A stretch of 64,000 nucleotides of DNA from CAVTQZ01 sp963737015 (GTDB lineage Bacteria > Actinomycetota > Acidimicrobiia > Acidimicrobiales > UBA8190). Below the pieces are notes generated by a model, which saw nothing but the letters and a program-made list of their open reading frames with translations, did no database searches and was not told the origin of the DNA. Both the position numbers and the translations under genes were made by a program. The DNA lies in NCBI GenBank assembly GCA_963737015.1, contig CAVTQZ010000002.1, forward strand, positions 484,108 through 548,107, in the 5' to 3' direction. Positions within the stretch are counted from its first letter, which is position 1. The number at the start of each line of letters is the position of its first letter. Shown here piece after piece: positions 48,523 through 57,940 of the stretch.

Positions 48523-49731
48523 CTAGCGGGCCACCACGACGCTCGAGCCGTGGCCGAAGAGGCCCTGGTTGGCCGACACACCGACGCGCGCTCCCTCCAC
48601 CTGCCGGGCCCCCGCCTCACCACGCAGCTGCCAGACGAGCTCGCAGACCTGCGCTATCGCCTGCGCCGGTATCGCCTCCCCGAAGCAGGAGAGCCCGCCG
48701 CTCGGGTTCACCGGGATCCGTCCGCCGACGGCGGTGTCGCCGTCACGGATGAGCCGTTCCGCCTCGCCCTCCTTGCACAGCCCTATGTCCTCGTACCAGT
48801 CGAGCTCGAGAGCAGACGAGAGGTCGTAGACCTCGGCCAGATCGAGGTCCTCGGGCCCGATACCGGCCTCTTCGTAAGCGGCGAGCGCGATCGAGCGTCG
48901 GAAAGCAGGGTGGAGCTCACCGTTCGCCGCGACCGCGGAGTCGGTCGAGAAGTTCGGCATCTCGATCACGGTCTGGGGGAAGGTCGGCGTGACCGTCGAC
49001 ACCGCTCTCACCGTCACGGGCTCTCGTTCGCCTGCGTGGCGGCGGGCGAAGTCCATGCTCGAAAGGACGAGCGCGGCCCCGCCGTCGGATGTGGCGCAGA
49101 TCTCGAGCAGGCGCAGCGGATCGGCGACCATCGGTGAGGCGAGTACCTCCTCGGCCGTCACGGCTTTGCGGTAACGGGCGTTCGGGTTCTCGAGGCCGTG
49201 GCTCGCGTTCTTCACCTTGACCGCGGCGAAGTCCGCCTCGGTCGCTCCGAAGAGCTCCATGCGCCTGCGTGCGTAGAGGGCGAAGTAGGCGGGGTTCGTG
49301 GCGCCGAGGAGGTGGAAGCGCAGCCAATCCGGATCCTCCTTGCGCTCACCGCCGACCGGGGCGAAAAAGCCCTTCGGCGTCGTGTCGGCGCCGACCACGA
49401 GGGCGACGTCGCAGAGGCCGGCGAGTATCTGGGCTCTCGCTGCGGCGATCGCCGATGCGCCTGAAGCACATGCGGCGTAGGAGCTCGCCACCCTCGCACC
49501 CGACCAACCGAGCGCCTGCGCGAACGTCGCCGCCGAGACGAAGCCCGGATATCCGTTTCTGATCGTGTCCGCGCCCGAGACGAACTGGACGTCGCCCCAG
49601 GAGATCCCGGCGTCACGAAGCGCATCACGCGCGGCGGCGAGCCCGTACTCGACGAAGTTGCGCCCCCACTTCCCCCAGGGATGCATGCCTACCCCGAGTA
49701 CGGCCACCGGCCCGACCGTCGAGCCCGCCAT
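48523..49731 (-). CDS. Thiolase-like acyl-CoA enzyme (SCP-x type)
   Basis: ATG at 49731 overlaps the DUF35 stop (TGATG). 402 residues. The nucleophilic Cys lies in VASSYAACASGASAIAAARA, EICATSDGGAALVL in the middle, and NPSGGLSCFGEAIPAQ and NQGLFGHGSS near the end. The C-terminal His/Cys pattern is that of lipid-transfer-associated thiolases rather than biosynthetic thiolase. Such thiolase/DUF35 pairs are used in steroid side-chain catabolism, where the DUF35 protein forms a complex with the thiolase-like subunit. Confidence 0.82.
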   Translation of the reverse strand: MAGSTVGPVAVLGVGMHPWGKWGRNFVEYGLAAARDALRDAGISWGDVQFVSGADTIRNGYPGFVSAATFAQALGWSGARVASSYAACASGASAIAAARAQILAGLCDVALVVGADTTPKGFFAPVGGERKEDPDWLRFHLLGATNPAYFALYARRRMELFGATEADFAAVKVKNASHGLENPNARYRKAVTAEEVLASPMVADPLRLLEICATSDGGAALVLSSMDFARRHAGEREPVTVRAVSTVTPTFPQTVIEMPNFSTDSAVAANGELHPAFRRSIALAAYEEAGIGPEDLDLAEVYDLSSALELDWYEDIGLCKEGEAERLIRDGDTAVGGRIPVNPSGGLSCFGEAIPAQAIAQVCELVWQLRGEAGARQVEGARVGVSANQGLFGHGSSVVVAR

Positions 49732-50195
49732 CAGCGCCGGTCCTCCGAGCCCGACCTCGCGCCCGCGGCCGGCTGCCACTTCCACACCAGGTACTCGTGG
49801 TCGTCGTCCTCGTACAGAACGTCGAGCACCAGCTCGACCTCGTCACCTATTGCGAGATCCTCGACGGTCACTTCGCTCGCCACCTGGCCCATGACCACCA
49901 TGCGCTCCTCGGCGAGCTCCACCGCCGCGATGCAGAAGGGTTCGAAGGGATCGGCGGCTACATAAGGAGCCGGTGGCTGGTAGCAGGCGTTCGTGTACGA
50001 CCAGATCCTGCCGCTGCGACTGAGCTCGACCTCTTCGAAGTCGGTGCTCTCACACGCGGGGTTGCGGCAGAAGATGGCCTCGCGTGGAAAGGCGTATGTG
50101 CCGCACGACCTGCATCTGCTGCCGATCAGGGCCGGGCGTTCGCCGATCGAGAACCAGCCCTCGACAGCCGGAACTCTCGTCTTCGTCGACGGCAC
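49731..50195 (-). CDS. DUF35 OB-fold/zinc-ribbon protein, thiolase partner
   Basis: 154 residues. Rubredoxin-like zinc ribbon: RCRSCGTYAFPREAIFCRN with PACES, then an OB fold (GRIWSYTNACYQPPAPYVAA, EPFCIAAVELAEERMVVMGQ, EVELVLDVLYEDDDHEYLVW). Overlaps the thiolase-like gene start, indicating co-translation and probably a complex. Complete. Confidence 0.85.
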   Translation of the reverse strand: MPSTKTRVPAVEGWFSIGERPALIGSRCRSCGTYAFPREAIFCRNPACESTDFEEVELSRSGRIWSYTNACYQPPAPYVAADPFEPFCIAAVELAEERMVVMGQVASEVTVEDLAIGDEVELVLDVLYEDDDHEYLVWKWQPAAGARSGSEDRR

Positions 50196-50251
50196 TCAGG
50201 CGATCCTAATTGCGGGCCTGGTTGCCGGACGCTCGATCATCGCGTGGTGGG

Positions 50252-51046
50252 TCACCGGGTCGCCCGCCGCAGCCCGCTTCGGTACGGGCCCGGGAACAGC
50301 GCTCGCGCCGCCGGCGCGAACCGGGCGACGCGGGTCGCGTCGATGTCGATCTTGTTGGTGCCCATCTTCGAGAGCAGGACCTGCGAGACCTGCTCCTCGG
50401 TCCGCCGCACCATCTTGGGTGGCATCGTCATTCCCGCCTCCACCGCTCCAGACCCCATCGCGGTGGGCACCCATCCCGGATAGAGGAGGTGCAGATGGAC
50501 GCCGTGCTTCTCCGCCTCGAAGGCGAGGCTCTCGGTGAAAGCGGTGAGTGCCGCCTTGGAAGCGCTGTAGTTGCCTTCGCCTGGGCTCGGCGCCCTGGCG
50601 GCATCCGACGAGACGTTCACCACGACACCTGATCCACGCCTCGACATCCCCGGCAGCACCGCCAGGGTCCCTGCGACGGGCGCGAAGTAATTGGTCTCCA
50701 TGACGGCCCTGAATGCACTGAGGTCGACCTTGTGGTCCTCGCCCCAGGGCTTTCGATCTCGTGGCTCGCCCATCCCGGCGTTGTTCACGAGGACGTCGAT
50801 CCTGCCGTGTTCCGCCTCGATCTCTCCCAGGGTCGAGGTGTACGCATCTACGTCCGAGACGTCACACGCCCTCGCCGAGGATCGCGGTGAGGAACGCTTC
50901 ATCTCCTCGGCGAGCGAGTCGAGCAGGTCCTGGCGCCTCGCGATCCCGATGACGATCGCTCCGGCCTTTGCCATGTCGGTGGCGAAGCGCCGACCGAGGC
51001 CCGCCGATGCTCCGGTTACAACTGCGACTTTTCCGTTCAGATCCAT
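50252..51046 (-). CDS. SDR-family oxidoreductase
   Basis: 264 residues. TGASAGLG glycine motif, ARRQDL, NNAGMGE, catalytic Ser in VVNVSSDAAR, and YSASK. The C-terminus (VPTAMGSGAVEAGMTMPPKM) is consistent with fatty-acyl or steroid SDRs. It lies 57 bases upstream of the DUF35-thiolase pair on the same strand, so a three-gene unit for lipid metabolism is likely. Confidence 0.85.
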   Translation of the reverse strand: MDLNGKVAVVTGASAGLGRRFATDMAKAGAIVIGIARRQDLLDSLAEEMKRSSPRSSARACDVSDVDAYTSTLGEIEAEHGRIDVLVNNAGMGEPRDRKPWGEDHKVDLSAFRAVMETNYFAPVAGTLAVLPGMSRRGSGVVVNVSSDAARAPSPGEGNYSASKAALTAFTESLAFEAEKHGVHLHLLYPGWVPTAMGSGAVEAGMTMPPKMVRRTEEQVSQVLLSKMGTNKIDIDATRVARFAPAARALFPGPYRSGLRRATR

Positions 51047-51174
51047 TCCTGTCCTCCGAACGCTTCCGATGATGGACGACTCCTAGAGTGTCGGCCTCCC
51101 TGGGTGCGCCGGGCAACTCCTGGGGCTTACACGTCGTGTCTCGGCCTAGAGTGCTGTACGACCCAATGAAGTCT

Positions 51175-51249
51175 GCGCTCGTAGCTCAATTTGGATAGAG
51201 CATCTGACTACGGATCAGAAGGTTGGGGGTTCGAGTCCCTCCGAGCGCG
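51175..51249 (+). tRNA. tRNA-Arg (anticodon ACG)
   Basis: Acceptor GCGCTCG pairs with CGAGCGC. The anticodon stem TCTGA/TCAGA encloses loop CTACGGA, giving anticodon ACG. T-arm GGGGGTTCGAGTCCCTC. CCA is not encoded. Accessory genes start about 300 bases downstream. Confidence 0.95.
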
Positions 51250-51556
51250 CTGAAAGCCCCAGCTCAGAGCGTTATTGCGCTACTGCAAGGAAGTTAGGTG
51301 CCGGCGTTTGACTGACTAACTGACTGACAAACTTCGCAGAAAGCGACCCGATCTTCTTGAGCGCAATTCGGTCAACTCTGCATGCATGACAGGGGCGTTA
51401 GCCCTCGGCAGATCACACTCGAGTAACGGTCGCTGTCCGCGCAAGATGGTCAACGACCCGCAGAGGATCGTGCGTGGTCAACGGAGTGGATGCCCTGGAG
51501 GGTGTTGTTGCTGTGCTACCAAAGTGTTAACGAACATTTTCGTATTGTCGGGGGTC
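51250..51556 (+). other. Region downstream of tRNA-Arg, possible island boundary
   Basis: No gene. Contains a run of TGACTGACTAACTGACTGACAA-like short direct repeats near 51310-51330 (units of TGAC/TAAC). I found no second copy of the tRNA 3' end within the window, so an attachment duplication is not shown. Confidence 0.4.
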
Positions 51557-54500
51557 ATGGCGGACCTGACGCCTGGGATCTACGAGCGACTTGTAACGAA
51601 CGATTTGCAGCTTCGGCTAACAGAACTTGACGCCACGCTTGTAGATCGAGATCCGCTTGACCCAGGCGACGCCTATGAGATCCTCGCTCGTCATCTCACG
51701 GCGTTGGCGTGTCGGGCTCTCCGATCGGTTCCTGGTGATGACGCGGCTGCAGTCGCTCGTCAAGTCGTAATAGCGAATCAGATCGCGGAGGCGATCATAG
51801 CGTTAGCACCCGAAATCGGGAGTGACAGCGACCTCGTTGGAGAGACGCGAGACGTTCTGCAGGCGATCTCGGCTCCGACAGATATGCCTGGACCTGTGCA
51901 GTTCCCGGTCCGACCCAAAGTGCCCCTGTCGATCAGCGCTCTTCTCGTCAACGGCCGAGATCAGCCGCGCATCGGAGTCGAGGTCCAGAAGGAATTGGCA
52001 TCGGCAGACCGAGTGGATCTCCTTTGCGCTTTCATCAAATGGTACGGCGTCCGTGTCCTAGAAGAACACATCGACAGCTTCATCCGGAGAGGTGGCCGGA
52101 TGCGAGTGATTACGACGACGTATATCGGTGCGACCGACCGCCACGCGCCTGATCGGCTCGCTGACCTTGGCGCCGAGGTCAAGGTGTCGTATGAGACGCG
52201 GATGACAAGGCTGCACGCCAAAGCGTGGTTGTTCCATCGCGATACTGGCTTCTCGACCGCATACGTCGGTTCGTCGAATCTCTCCAAGAACGCGCTTATC
52301 GACGGTCTCGAGTGGAATGTTCGACTCTCGACGATCGAGCAGGGCCATCTGCTTGACACGTTCCAAGCCACCTTCGACGAGTATTGGGAAGATGCAGCAT
52401 TTGAGCCGTATGACCCAATGGACCCAGCGCAGCGCGTCCGACTAGATGATGCACTGGCTGTCGAGCGGGGCGGGCCCGTTGACCTTCCGATCAATCTCAC
52501 GACACTCGATGTCCGACCCTGGGGCTATCAACGAGAGATCCTTGACGAACTGACTGTCGAGCGTGAGGTGCATGGGCACCATCGGAACCTCGTCGTCATG
52601 GCAACCGGCACCGGTAAGACTGTTGTAGCCGGGCTTGACTACCGGCGCCTCCGAGGTACCGGTGCGGTTGACTCGCTGCTCTTCGTCGCACATCGCGAGG
52701 AGATCCTCGGACAGAGCCTCTCCATGTTCCGCCACATCATGCGGAATGGCTCATTTGGCGAGCGCTTTGTGGCTGGCGAGCGACCTACCGAGTGGAGACA
52801 CGTCTTCGCATCCGTCCAGTCGCTCGCTCGACTCGACCTCGAGCGCGATTTCCCAGCAGGCCAATTCGACATGGTGGTCGTCGACGAGTTTCATCATGCC
52901 AGCCAAGAGACGAAGACTTATGCAAACTTGCTACGTCACGTTGAGCCGAAGGTGCTTCTCGGTTTGACGGCAACCCCGGAGCGGGCTGACGGGCTTGATG
53001 TTCGTGTCTGGTTTGGTGGACGCACCGCCGTCGAACTCCGGCTCTGGGAGGCGTTAGAGCGTGGCCTCCTCGCTCCGTTCCAATACTTCGGACTACACGA
53101 CGAGACCGAGTTGGGGTCTGTGCGGTGGAAGCGAGGCATTGGCTACGACGTCACAGAGCTGACGAACGTCTACACGGGGCACCACGCGAGGACACGCATA
53201 GTTCTTCAAGCTCTGCTCGACAAGGTTGCCGATGTGGATCGAATGCGCTGCCTCGGGTTCTGCGTGAGTATCAGCCACGCCGAGTTCATGGCAGATCGGT
53301 TCAACGAAGCGGGCATACCATCGCGTGCATTGACGTCTCGGACACCGCCCGACGTCCGACGAGATGGCCTTGCGGCTCTCCGCAAACGAGAGGTGAACGT
53401 GCTCTTCACGGTCGATCTCTTCAACGAAGGGGTCGATGTTCCGGAGATCGACACGGTCCTATTCCTCCGGCCCACCGAAAGCGCAACTGTGTTCCTTCAG
53501 CAGCTTGGGCGCGGCCTTCGACTTTCCGACGACAAGCCGTGTCTGACAGTGCTCGATTTCATTGGTAACCAATCAACGCAATTTCGCTTCGACCTCCGCT
53601 ATCGGGCGTTGACCGGAGTCAGCCGTAGAGGCGTGGCCCGCGAGATCGAGCAAGGCTTTCCTACGCTGCCTCCTGGATGTCACATCGAACTCGACCGGGT
53701 CGCGGCCGATATCGTGATGCGCAACGTTCTTTCTTCGCTGCGAATCGACTGGCGCGGTCTGGTTGCTGAGCTTCGCCAAACCGGCGATGTCGCTCTGGGC
53801 GCCTTTCTGGATGAATCCGGACTGGAGTTGGAAGACATCTACCGACGTAGACGCGGCGGTTGGGCGGGGACTTCGACGAATGGCGGAGTTCGATCAACGC
53901 CCTCCCGGGTCTGACGACGAGCGGCTCGCGGGCGCCATTGGGCGGATGCTCCACATCGACGACCTCGAGCGTCTTGGGTTCATCATGGACGCTGCTTGGA
54001 CGCGAGGTCCCGCCGTCTTCCAAGGAATGCGTCGGACGAGCGGCTCGCCTATTGAGGATGCTCCATTTTTCTCTTTGGGGCTGGAACGAACCGCTGACCG
54101 ACATCGATGGTGGGCTCCAGCGGCTGTGGCAGAACCCAGCTCGGCGCGAAGAGCTAGTCGACCTCGCGCATGTCCTCCGCGATCGGATCCGACGGATCAC
54201 AAAGCCCGTAGATCCCGCAGGCAATGTGCCTCTCCACGTTCATGGTCGCTACAGCCTCGCGGAACTGCTTGCTGCTTTTGGTGTCTCTAACCCCGCCGCG
54301 TCTCGTGGTGCGGGTGTGAAATGGATCGACGAGGCGCAGGCCGATGTCTTCTGGTTCAACCTGGAGAAGACTGAGAAGCACTTCTCGCCTACGACCATGT
54401 ATGCAGACCGCGCAATCAGCCCGACGCTTTTCCAGTGGGAGTCACAGAATGCCACCTCCTCGTCCTCACCTACGGGGCAACGGTATGTCCACCATGCAGA

Positions 54501-54696
54501 GCGGGGTTCATCCGTCCACCTGTTCTTCCGCGAGTCCAAGGAAGCCGACGGTGACCTCGGTGCGCCTGCGTACTTGTACGCAGGGCCAGCGACCTACGTC
54601 AGTCACACCGGCGATCGCCCAATGCGAATCATATGGAAGCTCGACCATGAGTTGCCAGCAGACGTCTTCCACGACGCGCGCGTCGCAACCGCCTAG
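51557..54696 (+). CDS. PLD nuclease - SF2 helicase - DUF3427 protein
   Basis: ATG at 51557. Residues ~150-270 form a PLD-like domain with TRMTRLHAKAWLFHRD and AYVGSSNLSKNALIDG (the HxK...S/N-type active site). Then the SF2 helicase: VVMATGTGKTVVAGL (motif I), FVAHREEI (Ia), MVVVDEFHHA (II, DEFH), LLGLTATPERADG (III), VNVLFTVDLFNEGVDVPEID (V) and LQQLGRGLRL (VI). The C-terminal DUF3427 domain has YSLAELLAAFG, EKHFSPTTMYADRAISPTLF, SPTGQRYVHHAERGSSVHLF and YAGPATYVSHTGDRPMRIIW. About 1,045 residues with two breaks, near 53870 and 54045. This architecture is frequent in defence islands; nuclease-helicase action on foreign DNA is inferred. Confidence 0.82.
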
Positions 54697-55360
54697 CCAA
54701 CGTTTGGTGAGTCATACCGGCACGTCGGCCTGTCAATCAAGCCCGACCAATGACCTGTCGTGACATGATTGATCGGAAAAGGACAGGACGTAACTCCTGC
54801 TTGCGAGGCCGCCCGAACCTAAAATTGACCGGAGTGGCCTCTGGCGGACCCCTACGGAAAGCTTTCCGGTCCTTTCGTTCTCACGATGTTCTCACGGCGC
54901 GCTTTTTCAGCCGCCTAGAAGGCCGGGCTCATGGAGCAGACTTACCCGCCCCGACCCGTTCTCTTGACTTGGGCATTCCCTAGCTGCATACCGACGCGGC
55001 GCTTACAGCCCGTTCCGAGCGTGGTCAGCCAGGACAGTGAGAACCGACTGACAACAGGAAGACGGTATAGCTCGACAAACTCCAGTTACTAGAGTGCAAC
55101 ACGTTCTCAGCCCAAATCACAAGACGATTGGTCTCATTGGGTTGAAGGTGAGCCGGTCTCTCGCCCCAAGTCCCGGGAGAAGACGAAGGTCAACCACTGA
55201 GAGCGCGACAACACGCCGATCGAGGTGACGAATGATCAAGCTGACAAACGCCTCGCCAACGTCGACACACCCTTTGATCACTCTCAGTGTCTGGGACTTT
55301 CGGCCCTTCCCGACAGGACGCATCGGTCTGCATGATCCTGTGCAACGCAAAGGAGGAACT
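54697..55360 (+). other. No confident gene; holds the right arm of the inverted repeat
   Basis: No frame in this stretch has a domain or ribosome site. The 25-base repeat arm lies at 54877-54901. G+C and frame integrity fall from here on. Confidence 0.4.
54877..54901 (+). repeat. Right arm of the 25-bp perfect inverted repeat
   Basis: Inverted with respect to 23457-23481, 31.4 kb away, identical over 25 bases. Internal tandem of GTTCTCACG. The preceding bases CTTT are also shared. Confidence 0.7.
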
Positions 55361-55513
55361 TTGGCTAAATGTCCTCGATGTAACGGGACGGGCAAGTGCC
55401 AAGTCTGTGCCGGTAGAGGAAAGGTCGGAACCTTGGCCGCGAGTGAGTGCAGAGCGTGCGATCCACGTGGCACAGGACGATGTGACCGGTGTAAGGGGAA
55501 AGGATCGGTCTAA
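55361..55513 (+). CDS. Mini zinc-binding protein with DnaJ-type CxxCxGxG motifs
   Basis: TTG at 55361 is preceded by AAAGGAGG. The 50-residue product has four Cys pairs: CPRCNGTGKC, CAGRGKVG, CRACDPRGTG and CDRCKGKG. It reads like an isolated DnaJ cysteine-rich domain of two zinc clusters, with no J domain. The frame is open further upstream but lacks a ribosome site there. Could be a stand-alone thiol/zinc chaperone module. Confidence 0.55.
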   Translation: MAKCPRCNGTGKCQVCAGRGKVGTLAASECRACDPRGTGRCDRCKGKGSV

Positions 55514-55626
55514 CGCACGTTCCAAAAGCTATATACGCCTCTCGGCGTCAACCCTCCGAGTGGTTTGCTTAAAGCGCGATCCACTGTTCGAGCAATTGGG
55601 GTTCAGGAAGGTATGAGGAGGAAACT

Positions 55627-56125
55627 ATGGCGTTGTTTGACAAAGCTCGCCATCACGAACGGCAGTATGTGCCCGTCAGCACGTGGCTCGAGGAAAAGAT
55701 CGTTCCGATTCCAACGAAGTTCGATCAAGCTTGGTTTGGGCGGTGGTCTGACCAAATCTTCGCTGGTTCCGGAATTGCTCCAAACGACTCTAGAAACCAT
55801 CGAGGACTCGTCTTAAAGACGATGCGTTTGATGAAATTATTTCGGTACTGTGCCCATGGAGGCAAACGGAGCTACTGCGGTGGTCAAGCAATTCCGTGCT
55901 TACCTTGAGAGCCCCGACTCGACCCCATGGGGAGCGATGTCATTCATAGCCGGCTGGGACGAGCGCGCCATTCCTCCGATTGAAGAACAGTTGGCCAAAA
56001 GCCAAATGGAACTGATTGAAATCGCACGTCGGCGTGGGAACCTGTACGACGAGGAACCACCAGATGGTTGCCGTGACGCTGGCCCCGCGACCCGAGATCG
56101 GCTCCTGGTACTACCCCCGTTGATG
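55627..56125 (+). CDS. Unknown protein (frame-broken)
   Basis: ATG at 55627 with GAGGAGG upstream. N-terminal part MALFDKARHHERQYVPVSTW and IPTKFDQAWFGRWSDQIFA is followed, after a break near 55810-55860, by ATAVVKQFRAYLESPDSTPW, GAMSFIAGWDERAIPPIEEQ and MELIEIARRRGNLYDEE. The end is uncertain; reading VAVTLAPRPEIGSWYYPR to a stop near 56125 looks most natural. No family recognised. Confidence 0.4.
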
Positions 56126-56160
56126 GACGCCTCTGGACCAAGGAGGGCTCTAATTCTTCA

Positions 56161-56604
56161 GTGTGCCCACCAAGAGATGAGCTCTGGCGGGAATGTGGGC
56201 GGCACTTAGCCGCCAGATGGAGCGATGTCGAAAGTGTTCCTGGGCAGATCCTCGTTGTACCGTTTCTCGACACGCCGACCGCGTGCTTTCTGGGCGTCCG
56301 TGATGCTTCTCAAGGTCCACCTGAGAGCCCTGGCATGGCGTTAGTTGAGGTCTGGGCTCCCATCGTGAAGGAGGCTGACCTGACTCCCAGTCTTTATCGT
56401 TTCATCGCCACAAACAGTCACGTTCCGGCTTTTGCGAGGCTGAGTGTTCGCGATGATGCTGCTGAGGTTGTGGTTTCCTATGTCCTCTTCCCCGAGCTAT
56501 TGACGGAGGAGGTCCTTGCCTACGCGGTAGAGCATGTGCATCAAACCGCGCTGGAGCTGATTCAACCAATACAGTCGGCCTGTGGGGGCCGGACACTCAG
56601 GTAG
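56161..56604 (+). CDS. YbjN/type III-chaperone-like fold protein
   Basis: GTG at 56161, AGGAGG somewhat far upstream. 147 residues: WRECGRHLAARWSDVESVPG, ALVEVWAPIVKEADLTPSLY, RFIATNSHVPAFARLSVRDD, VVVSYVLFPELLTEEVLAYA and VEHVHQTALELIQPI. The alternating strands followed by two helices fit the YbjN/T3SC-like superfamily common in actinobacteria. Probably a protein-binding adaptor. Frame intact. Confidence 0.5.
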   Translation: MCPPRDELWRECGRHLAARWSDVESVPGQILVVPFLDTPTACFLGVRDASQGPPESPGMALVEVWAPIVKEADLTPSLYRFIATNSHVPAFARLSVRDDAAEVVVSYVLFPELLTEEVLAYAVEHVHQTALELIQPIQSACGGRTLR

Positions 56605-56760
56605 TCCGGCGACGGCCCCGTTCGGCGGCGCTCAGAACGAACACGTAGAACAGCACGGTCAAGGGAGCAATCGGCGTGCCCATCGACGGTTAACGGAGGG
56701 ATAGTTGGACAGGATTAGGCACCGAAGAGTTGTCGGAGCAAGCGACCGCGATAGAGGGCG

Positions 56761-56812
56761 GTGCGGCAGCGGCCATCTGAGCATCGTTGGGCGCCGGCTC
56801 GCGTGGCAGGCG
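56761..56812 (+). repeat. Dispersed repeat module B, copy 1
   Basis: Aligns without gaps to 62671-62722: TGCGGCAG, TCTGAG and GCCGGCTCGCGTGGCAGGCG are shared, about 41 of 52 positions by eye. Directly oriented. Confidence 0.6.
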
Positions 56813-56832
56813 CAGCGAGCGGCCCGTCAGAA

Positions 56833-57210
56833 TTAATTGGACAGCCAATCGAGAATCCGCTCAATTGGACTATGGCGCAAGCGATGCCGTTTGGCATGGC
56901 AGTCGGCGCAGAGAGCCCTGAGATCCTTTCGGTGTTCGTTTCCTAGCCGCACGTACGTGAGGTGATGGACTTCGAGGGGCAGCGCCCGACCGCAGTCGCA
57001 ACAGTGTCCCTTGGCTTTGACGAGAGCCGCCTGTCGCCGAGCCCTCCAGGCGGGTGTACGGAGATATTGACGATATTCCGCGCGCCGAACGGCCCGCTCG
57101 TGGCGTCGGCGTTCTCGTCGCTTAGCGTTGAAGCGGTCTTCGGCGAGGCGGAGGAAAACCGCCAGGACGACTAGCGGGACGCCCCAGTATTCGATGTGAC
57201 TCGCATTCAT
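56833..57210 (-). CDS. Membrane-anchored HNH endonuclease
   Basis: 125 residues, intact. A short hydrophobic N-terminus (YWGVPLVVLAVFLRLAE) precedes an Arg-rich helix, then the HNH module: CCDCGRALPLEVHHLTYVRL, then KDLRALCADCHAKRH. The four Cys bind structural zinc and the HH...N/H residues form the catalytic site. An HNH nuclease with a membrane helix may act as an abortive or DNA-entry nuclease; that is inference. Confidence 0.75.
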   Translation of the reverse strand: MNASHIEYWGVPLVVLAVFLRLAEDRFNAKRRERRRHERAVRRAEYRQYLRTPAWRARRQAALVKAKGHCCDCGRALPLEVHHLTYVRLGNEHRKDLRALCADCHAKRHRLRHSPIERILDWLSN

Positions 57211-57309
57211 TTCCTGCTCCAGCTACCTATCGATGCAAAAGCTAGACGAGGGCTGTATCGGGCCCCACTAGGCCGTACTTAAGTGCCTAACTTGCTGGAG
57301 TTCAGCGTT

Positions 57310-57462
57310 ATGAAACTTTCGATGCGAACGAAATCCAGGACATGGATTGCCCAACATCAGCGTGAGCATCATTGGACCTTGCATCAACCATGTTTGGAGT
57401 TTGATGACGGCGGCTGGTGGCGCACGGATGGCGAAGCCGAAAACAGTGCCTGCGTCATTTGA
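57310..57462 (+). CDS. Possible 50-residue protein
   Basis: ATG at 57310; CTGGAG lies about 15 bases upstream. The product (MKLSMRTKSRTWIAQHQREH ... FDDGGWWRTDGEAENSACVI) is compact and has a protein-like composition. No homology recognised. The rest of 57211-57940 shows no confident gene. Confidence 0.25.
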   Translation: MKLSMRTKSRTWIAQHQREHHWTLHQPCLEFDDGGWWRTDGEAENSACVI

Positions 57463-57940
57463 GACCTCCTCTCGAACACCCCACGCTTAATCCGATCCGT
57501 TCGGCATGGAAAGGGTGGCAGGCGCGGCGAAATGCCTCAGGTGGAGGAACGGACTGCTTTCGCAGCCCTCAGCTTGAGAAGCTGACCCAAGCGAACCGGT
57601 GTGAACGGTCTCGAACCAAAATGGCTGGTCGAGGGCAGAGAGCGCTCTAGAGCGAATTGCCCCGTACGTGGGCGTCCGCGCGATGAACGCGCGAATCCGG
57701 GTGCGGAACTGTGCTCCCTTCTGGCAGCACCAGAGCCGAGTATTTGCGGCCCCGATGTCCCTAACGGATGAGTTTGCGGCGCTACGGCGCTCCCTTGAGC
57801 CGGGTACACGGGGGCGGGCAAACCATCTGACGTTCAGTCTGGCTGAGGGTTGGCGAATGCCAACGATCGAGTCCGTATGCGCTTCGCGGGCCGTGCGAGT
57901 CTCTGATCGAAGCCGTGCACGTGGTCCGTAGACTCTCACC

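Noticed and set aside
51386..51556. In-frame extension of the helicase with a Cys-rich stretch (GCPGGCCCCATK)
   Set aside because: No ribosome site upstream, while the ATG at 51557 fits the usual N-terminus; the Cys run is a chance reading of intergenic sequence.
57487..57939. Minus-strand 150-codon frame
   Set aside because: Arg/Ser-rich composition, no ribosome site, and the same region is open on the plus strand; no coding evidence.
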